Shown here piece after piece: positions 50,801-63,140 of a DNA stretch of 64,000 bases. Numbering within the stretch: the stretch's first letter is position 1; every line of letters starts with the position of its first letter. This stretch comes from Spirodela intermedia (lineage: Eukaryota > Streptophyta > Magnoliopsida > Alismatales > Araceae). The stretch spans positions 3,444,035 through 3,508,034 of the forward strand of contig LR746272.1 in the NCBI GenBank assembly GCA_902729315.2, read 5' to 3'. The position numbers were made by a program, and so were the translations under genes. Under the pieces are notes generated by a model that saw nothing but the letters and a program-made list of their open reading frames with translations, did no database searches and was not told the DNA's origin.

Positions 50801-52499
50801 ATGACCAAACCATTATAAAACGACTATGTGAAAATCTGTCTTGATCAATGGTAACTCCTCAATGACGATAATTTGTACATTGAACATTTTGCCATTAATT
50901 ATTTATCAAGATTTTCTTGTGAAATAAAACAAGTTTAAACTAATAAAATTTGAGACAAAGTAATAGGGAAAACTACTTTAATGAGGTTCTCAACATTACT
51001 CATATTTTCTTAAGAGAATCAAACAAAAGTTGACTATTGATACACTACAAGAAAGTAGGCATGTCTACAACTTAGGTTTATCTCTAGGCTTGTAGGTAAA
51101 GCAACATAGAAGGTGTACTGAGTCCAAAATTGCTAACTAGTACAATTGTAAAGAAAAGATTCAATCCCTATCATAGATGAGCATTCAAATAAATTGAATG
51201 ATTGTCATTTGTTTCTTCATTGAGTTCATTGTGATGGATACCCTTTGGTCTCATAAATGCATCTACATTTCAAGAGCCAATCATCAATTTTAACTTAGTA
51301 TATTTTGTTATCCATAATGATATTAGTTATGCCAAGTTAAAATCACTAACTAAATTTTCAGCCAGTCCTTGATGTTTTGAAAGAAAATTAATTATCAATG
51401 TTGTATGGAATACCAAGTAATAAGCTTACTTTTGAAAAAGTCAACAGCATGGTAAGTTGGAAAATTGATATAAATAAAATATCTGCTAGAGGGTACTTTC
51501 AAAGTAGAAGACTAGGGAATATTTAAATTAAGAATTCTTTTTGACTTGAGGCCATGTGTGATATGAAAGGGAAAAAGGATGTTGTGTTGGCAGCTTTGAA
51601 ATAAAGATCACATTTCATAGGACAAACATTTCAGATAAGACAATGGATACACTAGTCGTAGAAAATTTATATGGCTTAAATCATCTAGTATGACAAGCTA
51701 TATTCTAGTTTCAACCAATGGGCAGTCTGTGGATGATGACTCAGAAGGAATGAGGTGCACAAAGCTCATGGCCAAATCGTCACCACACGTCTTCTATGGT
51801 GGGAGATTTTTCCATATAATGTTGCAGCCCAACAAACGTTGACTTCAAAATACTGTGCTATTTGGTGGCGTGATTTAGAAATTAAAATCGCCTGAGGGAG
51901 GCCCAAATTCAAGTCACGTTTACCAGGCCTTAATTGTATGAAGAATCGGAAAATAAAGGTTAACTCGGCAGACAAATGAATCTTGATGCAGGGCAGGGGA
52001 ATAAACGTAAAATCAAGTTTGCCCACGCTCTTCCCTTGACTCCCAAAGAGTACAAGTACAAAGAAGGCTGGCTCGGATCGAACGACTTGTTGGTTCAACA
52101 GCGATGATTACCGTCGCTGATCCAAGAATGGTAGATAGGTTTAATGTTTTCTGGATTTAGTGACAGTCCTGTTCCTATCCTCCTTTCTTTTCTTAGAGAG
52201 GCTGTTTGGAAATTTTTCCTGAATCCACAAACCTTATTATTATTAAGTCGTGGATTTTTGACTTTCGAGTCTCACTCAAGCCCATACTGTCCCCTTTTTG
52301 CCCCTTCATTTTGGTTAAAGTCATTATCCGAAGCCATCTACTTGCGAACTTCAGTGGGTATGATAAAGCGTCGCTGGAATCGCTCGGAACAAAACGCCCC
52401 GCGACTTGTTTTTCTCCTTTCATGACTCTCAAACAGCCGGGAGCTGTAAACAAACTACTGGAAACCCATCTGCGTCTTCGAACAGAATCTAGGATGGCC
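47861..52499. other. AT-rich intergenic region, no gene seen
   Basis: No open frame of credible length or family similarity over about 4.6 kb. A small perfect hairpin ATGTCAACAT-AAA-ATGTTGACAT occurs at 49561-49583. A CACTACAAGAAA at 51043-51054 matches CACTA-transposon ends, but I found no inverted partner. The rest looks like decayed repeat DNA. Confidence 0.45.
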
Positions 52500-53244
52500 C
52501 TACTCGACCTGGATTTGGACCACGTCCTTACGCTCGTATGCCTTAACCTTTGGCACAACCACCTTGAGCACCCCGTTCTTCATCTCGGCCCTCACCATAT
52601 CCAGGTGGTACACCTCCGGCGGAAGGTCTATCCGGCTGCTGTATCTCTCCTCCCGGCTTCCTCCTCAGCCCACTCCCGCCCTTCGCCCCTTACCACCAGC
52701 TTGTTCTCGTCCACCGATACATTCACGTGCTCCTTGGTCAGCCCCGGCATGTCGATCGGCAGGTACAACACGCCGTCGTCCTCTCGCACGTCCCAGCCTC
52801 GATGGAAGCCCCTAGGGGGAGGCAGGCCCCAGGGGGCTGTCCATTAGCTGATTCATCAGGTTTAGCAATTGGATCAGGCTTCGCCCGGGGAAGATCTGAT
52901 CCAACGGATCTGCCACCACCATCATTTCCCCGAAGGGGATGAAATAATTAGTTCTACGATCGAAATCGAGCAATACACTGGCCATCATCAGGAAGATCAC
53001 AGATGCAACGGCTAGATACGTGAGAAGAATCCGGGGAAGAGATCATGGTCGCGCGGTCGGAAGACGACGCGGTCGTTCCTCTGGTCTTTGTTGATGCTCC
53101 GCTCGTCACTGGGAACGTTGTCTGCCTAGCAGAAATGTTGAACAGACGGGTTGACAGGCAGGGGGAAAGCGACCGAGCGGCGATGCCGCAGGACGGAGGC
53201 AGGAACTTCTCAAATAGCCTGGAAATCCAGAAGGCGAGAGTCAT
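52500..53244 (-). pseudogene. Mitochondrial small heat-shock protein pseudogene (3 frameshifts)
   Basis: In minus sense, exon 1 (53244-53020) and exon 2 (52909-52500) encode, in pieces, a mitochondrial sHSP. The pieces are an MTLAFWISRLF presequence ending LFNISAR, a DLFPGFFS linker, RSLIQLLNLMNQLMDSPL, the alpha-crystallin start GWDVREDDGVLYLPIDMPGL, and the domain end [14 protein letters not shown] before the stop at 52500-52502. Reading frame changes are needed near 53120-53130, at 52811-52820 (in the C/G-rich CCTAGGGGGA) and at 52641-52655. Without them translation leaves the conserved frame early, or stops before the last beta strands. Functional relatives are ATP-independent chaperones of the mitochondrial matrix. 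All other genes in the window are intact, so poor assembly is an unlikely cause, though not excluded. Confidence 0.82.
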
Positions 53245-53274
53245 AAGCACTATGCCCTTGGCTGGTCCTGGAAG

Positions 53275-53282
53275 TTTATATA
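53275..53282 (-). promoter_or_regulatory. TATA box of the sHSP locus
   Basis: TATATAAA on the minus strand, about 31-38 bp upstream of the sHSP start codon. Normal TATA-to-start-site spacing would leave almost no 5' leader, so either the start site is closer than usual or the leader has been shortened. Confidence 0.7.
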
Positions 53283-53312
53283 GAGGGATTAAATTTCGCA
53301 CGTACATAGCGA

Positions 53313-53325
53313 GAAGTTTGTAGAA
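53313..53325. promoter_or_regulatory. Heat-shock element, one mismatch
   Basis: GAAGTTTGTAGAA has three 5-bp units in alternating orientation (GAA-nn-TTG-nn-GAA); only the last base of the middle TTC unit differs. It lies about 30 bp upstream of the TATA box of the sHSP locus, the classical position for heat-shock factor binding. Confidence 0.6.
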
Positions 53326-53329
53326 CATG

Positions 53330-56000
53330 CGATTCCGAGAGTTCCAGACGTGGACCTGGCACATTGTTGATGTGACAGCCCTTTGGGGAGCTGCTTTAGT
53401 CTGGTGTGCCAACGTCCTAAAAGGAGAGATGCTGGAACCGCACTTAAATTTGCACCCCGACAGGGACCAACAGCTTCGTGAAGTTTCAAATTTTATGGAC
53501 TTCAACGATACCCTAAAATCCTGTGAATTATATAGATTTTTGTCATATAAATCATTTAATTTTGCTTTAGTGGCCAGACTTTTATTTCAACTATTCTTTT
53601 GAAAATATTCATATAATAACATGAACCTGATATGATGTCCTCGTGGTCTATGTAGACGTTTTTTTTTGTGGTCTATGTGTCACGTTGTATACCCTCATCA
53701 ACCATACATTCTACTTCTAACAACGTTGCAAATAATTATCGTAACAAATGTGCTTGGGGTAGGATAGGACATTGTCCTATTCCACGATAACTCTCTCATG
53801 AAACCTTATGAGTGCTCTCTTGTATTGTGACTTTCTCGTCTACACATGAAAGTTTTCTCCAAGGACAATTAAAGAGGTAAGAGGATGCCCATAGCAATGT
53901 CAATGCCATTATACTCAAGTAACAGTGACGTTGCCCATCCTTTGCCACATGCCCCAAGACCATGCGATAATTTTTTTTTCTTCTGCATGTCCTTAGTCAT
54001 TAGGACCAAGTATTTTTTCAGGGCACGAATCCATCCACTTTGGACTACAAGACGACCATGTTTAACCATAGACTACATGACACTCTTCACTAGAATGTCA
54101 TCCATCTCGAATGAGGAAGTCGTCTATCACAAGGGCGTCCTCATAGGGGTATCATTATAACCCACTGTCAAGTGCATCAATCATGATGCCCTCACACTGA
54201 AGAGACATCTTGAGCTCGTCTGCATTAGAAATGCCCCCACAACAATCTCATCCCTTAGGAAATGAGAGGTACATGCAGCTTTGCATTTTATATTCTCCTG
54301 TGAGCATGCAGTCAAATGTATGGATTAAATCAAGTGGTGAAAGAAAAAAAAAATTGCATCAAAATTCAAAGGTTTTAATTTTTTCATGTATTTTACAAGA
54401 TTGACAAACCTATTTCGTGTCTAAATTTAAGGCGCGAACTTGCCAATAAGGACCTAACAGTAGCAACTGTGGTGACCATTGTGGCCGTTAGACTAAGTAT
54501 TAAATTTGGACTTTCACTCATATTAATGCTTATGAAAAGGCAAAGAAAAAAATCAAGAGAGAGCTTCTCATGCTCTCATCTTCCTCCTCTAAAGAGTGAA
54601 GATAAGTTCTTCATCCTAGAATACCCAAAATAGTAAGGAGATCACTTCTGCTCAAGCCATCAAACGACTCCACCCTGAATTTTGAAGCTTACTTATTCAA
54701 GAAAAATATTTATCAACCTAATGAAGCTATTGGCTAATCAGTGAGAACACAAATCGTTCTTTACATGGAATTAGTTAATTCACTTGTTACTTTTTTTTAG
54801 AACATAGGCCTAAGAGAAGGAAAGAAAATGAGGCAGGAACAATTATAAACTTCTTATTTTGCAGAGAATTTCCACCCAACTTCTAACAACCAATAACAAA
54901 ATTCAGAGACTTGTCTCCATTTTGTAGAGAAATTGCTTCTGGATTCCCCAAAGAACACTAATAGACAAAAGACAATATGATTAACTCTTATACAAGCTCT
55001 AGGTGAGTTCGGCTAATCATCATTTGTTCACACTAGAATTTGAACTCCTAGTAATCCCAATATAAAGGAGAAAACTTGATAACTTTTTAAATTTGGATCA
55101 TAAATAATAATTTATACCTTCTTATTTATTACCTATCTTCTACATTCATAAAAAAAAATTAACACTTGAGATTTTCTTGATTCCACAGAATAAACATTAA
55201 CCTCCTGACAATCAGCAAATGAGACGACACCTATCTGTCATCATGTGTTTGTCTCAGGGTGGGATTGATACAATAACAACAAGGGAAGGAGGATGGACTA
55301 CTTAAGTAAAAAAAAATCCAATTTTGTGTTTTTAAGTTATTTATCTAAGTTTTGTATAAAGTGGACTAAATAGATTGAATTGTGTTGACATAAATTAAGT
55401 CAGGTAAATGTAGACTCGTCTTAATTGTCACCCTAGAAAATAACACCTACTCATAGTAGTTTAGATTTTCCTAATCTACCTCCTCTTACTAAGAGTTCAT
55501 ATCTATAGTTTTCACTATAATCACTCAGAACTGCAACTAATATTTATAGGATTATTATATTCCTTTGCACAACACAATATATCTCTCCAAATAATAGTGG
55601 TATGATATAAAGAAGGGGGGTTGAATTGATACTCTTTTTATTTTTCAGATATTTACTTTATGCACAATTACAATTATAAAGAACAATCATCGACACAATC
55701 ACACAATAATTCATTAGTGTTTCAGTCCGCATAGCCTACATTCAATTTTTGAACATATTGTCCTTAATTTCACTGATTCCTTGGTGAGAATACATTCAAA
55801 TCTAGGCTCAATGACCTACTGAATTTCAGAACTCCCCACTTCTCTCTTATAGAGTCCACAACTATAGGAGAGGAAACTAGAGAAGCTCCCCACTTCTCTC
55901 TTTTTAGATTTCAGGCCATAAGACATCTTTATCTCTTACAATTTAGTGCAAATAAGATTGAAGGATATTACCCAATAATAAATATTTTCTTTCATGCTTG
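53330..56000. other. Intergenic, no gene seen
   Basis: AT-rich DNA with short unrecognised open frames. The right part may include the decayed gag region of the gypsy element that follows, but no gag motif can be shown. Confidence 0.4.
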
Positions 56001-58560
56001 GTTATGATCTTAGTTTTTTGGAGAATTGAATATTTTCTTCTTCTCATTCTTCTTCTTTGACATAAACTCATCTCAAGAGCTCAAGCAAACACACATTATT
56101 TTAGGTCATCCATTATTAGCCAATACAAGAGTGAACATTAACAATGCTACATGGATGGTATACATCTCTTTTTATGGTCAAATATTTATCTTAATATTTT
56201 CAAAGCTTCAAAATATCTAGAAGAAGAGGAAGAAAAGTGTAATACTTTTGATAGTGTTGATGGACTTGTTAATGTAAATGATAGTAATGATCATTTAGAT
56301 AAAATTCATGTACTCTAAAATTTACCTCTTATATTTAATTTATAATTTAAAATTGAAGCACTTCATTGTAAATCAAAGTGGTGAAACTTTCATCTAAATG
56401 TCCTACTAGCCTAAATATTAAATCATTACGAAACTCACTCAAATATCCATTATTTGGTCGAAACCAAACTCTCACTACAATTATTGTTTCTAATCTTACT
56501 CTAGCTCAATTTTATTTTTTTAATGCCTTAGTACAGTTAAGGAATCTATTGAATAGACCATGATGAATTTAAAAGGTATAAGTACGAGTACTTGTATGCA
56601 TCATAAATAGATAGAGGAAAATGCTAAACAAAGTAGAGAATATAGAGAAGATTAAATCCAAATATGAAAGTGATAGTAAAAAGAAAATAGTTAAATAGTT
56701 GGACACGAATTGTATATTGTATTTTTGAAAACTAGGCAGATAACCTCAACTAAAGCAATATCATTGAAGTCAAGTTTCATACTAACATGTAACAAAAAGG
56801 GTGAGGAAATGGAAACAAGATTGAATATGGGATGGAGAGTGTGAATAGATTATAGAAAACTTAATGTTGCAATTAAGAAATATCATTTTACTCTCCCATT
56901 CATGGACCAAATCTTGCAAAAATTCATAGGAAAAAATATTTTTTTTTCTTAGATGGCTATTCTAAATACAATAGAATTACCATTTACCTAGAAAACCAAG
57001 AAAAAGGCATTTCATGTCCATATGGAATATTTACATGTAGAAAAAGGTCATTTGGTTATGCAGTGTGCTAGTTCCTTTTGAAATATGTATGATGTCTATT
57101 TTTTCAGATATGGTTGGTAAATTATTTTGAAGTTTTGTGAATTATTTTTCTAATTTTGGTGATTCATTTTATATTTGTTTATAAAATTTAAAAAATTCTA
57201 ACCAAATGTATTGAAACAAAATTTAATATTTAGCTTAGAAAAGAGCCATTTCATGGTGATAGGAGGTATCATCCTTGATAAATATGGGCAGCAAAATATT
57301 TTAAATTTATGTCTCTTTTTGGCATGTGAGGAAATTTATTAGGGATATCAACCTACACTTTTTAGAGATGCATACTATTTTAGAAAAGCATGTCTTAGTT
57401 ATTAGCCTGCCATAAATAACTTGAAGGAAAACAAGTTGCCTCTTTATCCTATTCTTGTGGTAGAAATTTTTGATATTTAGGACAGAGTTGATGAATCCTT
57501 TCCCATCATTTTTTGGATTTGATTACATGACAGTAATATATATCTTCAAGTGGACAGAAGCCATCTCATCTTTGACTAATGATCACAAAGTTGCTATAAA
57601 TTTAGTGTAAGAGACTAATTTATCTAAATTTAGATGTTTGTGAATAATTAATTTTGACCATGGTTCCCACTTGACTAATTATCAATTTAAATATTTATTT
57701 TAAAAATATGGAGTTAGTTATGTAGTAGTTACCTCATATCATCCACCAATCAATGGCTAGGTAGAAGCTCCAAAGAGAGAAAATAGAACAATTTTACAGA
57801 AGGAAATTAGATCTGATTGAAAAGGCTGGTCATTAAATAAGATGACACATTATGGGCCTACAATATAGCTTATGAAACTCCCATCAGCATGTTAGCATGT
57901 ATAGTATTTGACAAAGATTGTCATCTCCTTGCAGAACTAGAACATAGAGTGCTTTTAGACAATTAAACAATGCAATCTGGACTTAACATAAGTTGGCAAA
58001 CATAGAACCTTGCAAACTAGTGGGTTAGATGAATACAAGTAATGAAGATCATGAAAATTCTCAAATCTACAGACAAAATAAAGGTATTTCACAATAAAAC
58101 ATATTTTTAGAAATTATTTCCCCAGATCAAAAGGTTTTTTTGTTAATCTAAGCATCTCTTATTTTTAGATAAATTGAAATCAATATAGAATTAAGCATAT
58201 ATTGTTCCTAAAGCATGTGATCATGATCGTGATAGAATTCTAGATACTGAAAATGATCAAATAAATATAGTGAATGATCAGCACCTCAAACCTTATCTTG
58301 AATATGAGCAATTGAGAAAAAAGGAATCTATTCCTTTGAATGATCTTTTATCAAGCAGCATTTCACATAGCTTAAACTTAGCACTTATTGGGACGCAATA
58401 TAATATTCTACCCTTTGTTGAAGGTACAATTTAAGTGGATAGACAACTATAATATACAGCATTTTATCTATCCACCCTCATCTCCTTATTGATTGAATTC
58501 AACTTTATGTGATATGTCATTGAGGACAATGCCTTTTAAGTTAGTGAGTGAGGTGTGAAA
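56000..58560 (+). mobile_element. Decayed Ty3/gypsy retrotransposon, Athila/Tat-like
   Basis: Read on the plus strand, ignoring stops and frame changes, the order is a protease C-terminus IILGHPLLANTRVNIN (about 56095-56140), a linker SLKYPLFGRNQTLTTIIVSN (about 56435-56495) and reverse transcriptase. The latter shows IDYRKLN, KYHFTLPFMDQILQKFIG and FLDGYSKYNRI from about 56845 to 56980. The integrase core and tail with GVSYVVVTSYHPPING and KRENRTILQKEI spans about 57540-57815. Protease-RT-integrase order is Ty3/gypsy; the wording of the linker and RT resembles the Athila/Tat branch. The element is inactive. LTRs were not located, so the limits are approximate. Confidence 0.75.
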
Positions 58561-60339
58561 GAAATTTATAATTTTTTTAAAAAAATTTAAACAATTGTTG
58601 ACAATCTTTTATTTTCATATGTCATATTCATGTGACAGCCCTACAAATGAAATTTATGCTTCATATTTAATGCAAAGAAGGAAAATCAGTTGGAATTTTT
58701 ACAATTAGAGCATGTTCAAGAAGGCTAGAATGCTGAATGAGTAGTAGGTGTTAGAGTCCTCATATTTATGGTAAATTTCATTGAACAAACTTGAGAGGTT
58801 TACACTTGAAAAATCAATAAGTATTATCTTGAAAAATGTTAAGAACTTTTTCATACACAGAAGTCTGGTTGAGATTTTGAACTCCCAATTAGAGGACTTG
58901 TGAGGAAACGCTACCTATCTCTAAAATAAAGGGCAAAGTGAAAACTCTAAAAAGGAAGGATTGGACATGGGAAGTGTACATCTGCTCTTCAATCATCTAA
59001 AAAAAACCCTATGAGGAAAAAACTACTTGTCCATAATAACAATAATAAAGAGACAAGATAGAACTTAAAAAAACAAGGACTAGAATTACTGAGTAAAGAA
59101 TGGATAACCTCAACATTGGTAAGTGTAAATTCTAACATCTTGTAAGTGGCATTCAATAGAAGGCCATACTAAACTTGTGAAATAAGTAATGTGATATTTT
59201 AAGTGCAATCATGATAAATTCTTAAATATCAGCTTATAGATTAGTCTTCAACACTTGCTATAAAAATTGGATGCATACTTGGGTCAATGATTTCCATATC
59301 AATCTTATACTATGGAAATATGATTATTTGAATCATTATTTGTCTTAATTAATTTTCTATGTGCATTGATACGGGACCAAAAATGATTAGGTTGGGGATA
59401 TTATAACTTTCTACTCTTGCATGATAAATAATGCAAAATTAAGATAATTTTCCCATGAATAAATATGAAATGCTATATATTAGAGCTGAGATGCATTGAT
59501 GTTTGATATGACCTGCATGTAGCCAATCCTTGCTTAAACCTATAATTTTTGGGATTATTTCTAATTATCTGATTTTTTGACATAATGAATATCAAAAATA
59601 GGTTTAAATGCGTTCAATTGATTTCTAATTTTACATTAGCATAGCTAGGCCTTTCTGTTCCTTAGGTGGAGGGGAAAACTTTCCGTTATTTGCACTTCTA
59701 TCATTCTCCTTTGAAAGTCTTACTATTTTTGACCATTGATCATTCCATCAGGTATCTACGACTCCGTTTCAATAGATCTTGGATTTTGGTCTCCAATTTT
59801 TCATCACCAAATCTCAGGTTCATCAAACTATTGATGATATTTAACTTGCCAGTGTAGTTCTGTCTTCTATAATTGGCCCTCTATTTTTTTTCTCCTCTTT
59901 CCGCTTTTCATGGATTTGTTTTCTTTCGTCTTCATTCCTCGTTCTCCTGCTTCTGTTAATCAATCAAGCATAAACACAGCTCAATCTCTCATCAATGACA
60001 GAAGCTGACCTTTCATTGCTGAAAGCCTCAACATGGAGTTATTGATCGGCCGGTTGAAAGCAAATAGGGCAGCAGAGAACCGAAGATTTCAGAATTGACC
60101 AGTCATCTTTAAAATAAACACACTTATCTTTGATTCCCTGCATGAGAACATAGAAAGACTCTGAGTATTGACCAGTCATCCTTGTGGATTTGACTTGGAC
60201 TCAATTGACTCTAAATTTCATTTTCTAACGATTTCAGAAGTGACATGTTAAAATTTTGTTTCGTTATTAACATTTTAATAATGTTTGAACAAGTTCATTA
60301 TATTTTTTGTCCTCAAGCTCCTCCTGTATCCAATGAAAA
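58561..60339. other. Decayed repeat DNA, no gene seen
   Basis: AT-rich sequence after the gypsy integrase, probably the 3' non-coding part of that element. There is no reliable LTR boundary or gene. Confidence 0.4.
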
Positions 60340-60517
60340 CCAGCAGCCTTCTCATCATTGAAATCTCTCATTTTTCTGGTAAAAACCAGCAGGCTTGTTG
60401 TCGTCAAAATATCTCATTTTTCCTGTGAATAACATCAGCCTTCTTGTCGTCGAAATATTTTTCTCGTGAAGAACATCAGCCTTCATGTCGTCGAACTACA
60501 CGTTTTTCAGGTGCGAT
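60340..60517. repeat. Tandem repeat, 41-47-bp unit, 4 copies
   Basis: Units start CCAGCAGCCTT or CATCAGCCTT, then TGTCGTCGAAAT and a T-rich half ending in a TGAA-type spacer. Copies lie at about 60340, 60386, 60433 and 60474 with moderate divergence. No coding role is evident. Confidence 0.75.
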
Positions 60518-62440
60518 AGATGAGTCGATTTTCCGCCGATTTCAATCCTTTTCCTCGTTCATCTAATGAATAGTAAAAAGTGCTTATACGTCCGGTGATA
60601 ATCGCACGTTCATTCAAGGGCATTCCTACCTCCTTTTCCGTCGCAACTTTTTTTCTGTTCATTAATCGTTCGCCCGTTATTTTCGGTAGCTATTTCTCTT
60701 CCGAATTTTCCTCATTTTTCTTCCGCTGAAATATTTCTTCCGTTTCATCCTATTTTCCCTTTGATTATTCATCGCGATCGTCGTTTGATTTTCCTTTCTT
60801 ATTCATGATTCCTCATCAGGATTACTCTCAATTTTTCTCTTCGTTCGTATGTCATTCCTCGTCACAACTTCCTGTCCGTTTCCTCCTCGTTCGTCCGAGG
60901 TTTTCTCCGTTGCATTCGTCATTATTTTTCTCCGCCATGTTCGTACGTCATATGAGAGAGTCGAGAGCATGCATAAGAGAGAATTTAATGTAAAAATATA
61001 AGAGAGAAAAGTAATCGCGTAATTAAATAATAGACAATAATTTGGAGAAATCAGGCTGAAAATATTTCGGATCCTTAATATTAGACCTACTAACTGGAGC
61101 ATTACTCCTTTTAAATCAGCCCAATAATCAGATAATTAACCTTAAATTCAGGCCCAATAAGTGAATCAACTGAAGATTAAATTGAGGCCCAATAATCATA
61201 CTGTTATTCAGTCAGAAATATTCAAATTCGGATGCACAAATTATTTTATCACCTTAAAATTAATGAAAATTAATTAAGAGCTTCATAAAAAAATATTCAA
61301 ATCAATATTTAACGGAACGAGCAAATTACCTAATCTTTGATTGTTGTTGTCAAAGTACGTATTACTTTTAATTCATCAGTCTAGGAAGCAATACTAAAGG
61401 AGAATCTACTCTTCTCTTTTAAATTTAATACTCAAAGCGATCAAATCCGAGGAGAGTAACACCTTGCTTTTAGATTCATGACTCTAAGCCATTAAGGGAA
61501 TCTCACAAATTATAATCTCCTTTAGATTTAAGATTTAGAGCAGCAATGGGTGCAAATACACTCTTAATGAAAAGTAGAACAATTTACTATATTTAGAAAT
61601 TCAGCTCTATAATCCTTTGAGCCTTCTTCCTCTGATTTTGTCCTAAGACATTCTCGGTGTTAATAAGTCTTTGAAAGATGTAAGCAGCAAAGCAGTTAAA
61701 CTTTTAGGTCAGCAAGGTTGTAGCACTTTGGCTTATGCTCTTCAAAGGAAGGTGATGGTAATTGAAGTCTTTCTGATTTTTTTCTCGGAATTCTTTCCAC
61801 AAATTGTTATTCTCACACACACTTATTATGAGCACAAGTCTCTCCTTTTATAAAGAGCAACAGCACGAATTATTTACATAATTTTTTAAATGGTGTTCCT
61901 TTTTTAGTAAGGTTTCCAATATGCACCTATGTTTGTAACATCCATTTTCATGTAAAATTATTTCATTCAGGTTAACATGATTAAACTTGCTCAAGCATAG
62001 AAGGTGACGTTTTTATTGTTTAATGAATTTCACTAAGTTGAAAATTCTTCTTTAATCACACAATAATGAAGATCACATGAATATAGATGTATATTATAAA
62101 ATTATTAAAAAAAATTCTTTGTATTTAGTCATCATCATCAAATCAAGTTAGGTTCTTAAAGGTTTTAGCATCCACTAGTCAAGAGCTCCGTCCTCCAGTT
62201 CCATTAATTCTTTAGTGTTTTGCATTCTAAATTTCAGGGTTCATCCTCCCTCTCACTGGATTTAAAAGCTCTAGTCAACTTAGAATCTCATCTCAAAATC
62301 CTCTAATAAATTTACAGTTCTAAGGGTCAAACTATAGAAGTTCCACCCTTCTCTTCTTAGATTTCAATTTCGAAGTCTAATTTCACAAACATTAAATAGG
62401 TAAAACGGAAAAGGTTAATTGAATTAATGAATCTTTCGTT
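60518..62440. other. Pyrimidine-rich then AT-rich repeat DNA, no gene seen
   Basis: CT-rich strand bias continues to about 60950. Between 61100 and 61200 the octamer GCCCAATA recurs three times. Phrases like CTCTTCTCTTTTAAATTTAA and TTTAGATTTAAGATTTAGAG recur between 61400 and 61550, and related wording appears near 55830-55910 and 62340-62380. This suggests copies of one dispersed repeat family. Confidence 0.4.
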
Positions 62441-63140
62441 TGCAGGCCTGATAAGAAAGAGGCGTGGCGTATCAATTTTGTCACTTTCTTTCTTTCTCCC
62501 TCCATTTCCTTACGATAAGTTATAACAAAGATTGAGATTTGGCGTGGCATAATGGATCAAGATTGTCATTCTCTTCCTCTTTCTTCAACTTCCCCTTCTT
62601 TCTCTTTCCTTTCTTTTGCCTCTTTCTTGCAGGCTTGATTGTGATCCTTGAATCGTGGAGGATAAAGATGGTCATTCTCTTCTCTTCTTCTTTCTCCTTC
62701 CCTCCCTTCCTATTAGAGGCGAGTGGCATGGATGTGGATGAGATGATTTCTTCTCATTCTCGTCTTCTCCCCTTCATCAATTTCGCACTGGAGGTTCTCG
62801 CGTGCGGATGGACTGATTTCTTATCGTTCTCCTCTTCCCTCCTTTTTGGAATTTTATGCTTGAGGTCGTGGTGTGTGGATTGAATGATTTCTTCTCGTTC
62901 TCTTCTATATTTTATTGATATTTCCTTTCTTCTTCTCGTCCTTTTCTTCCCTTGCAATTAGAGGACAGGGGCGTGGAGAATGATTGATCTTCCTATTCTT
63001 CCTGTTCTTCCCATGCGATCAAGAATGGTGTTCTTCGTCTCTTTGTTAGGACGATCAAGAGTAGCTGCATAGGTGAAGTGGATTGTCCTTCTTCTTGTTC
63101 TTCTCATCACGTTCTTGTTCTTCCTCTTTCTCACAATTCG
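62441..63140. repeat. Pyrimidine-rich region with diverged tandem repeats
   Basis: The plus strand is strongly CT-biased. Loosely repeated phrases recur at spacings of very roughly 90 bp: ATGATTTCTTCTCGTTCTC, CTGATTTCTTATCGTTCTC and GATGATTTCTTCTCATTCTC. The open frames seen here on both strands are products of low complexity, not genes. Confidence 0.6.

Noticed and set aside
52206-52847. 213-codon plus-strand frame opposite the sHSP locus
   Set aside because: Antisense to the recognisable sHSP domain; no homology by eye.
62520-62957. Lys/Glu/Arg-rich and Ser/Phe-rich frames on both strands
   Set aside because: Produced by pyrimidine-rich low-complexity DNA, not by a conserved protein.
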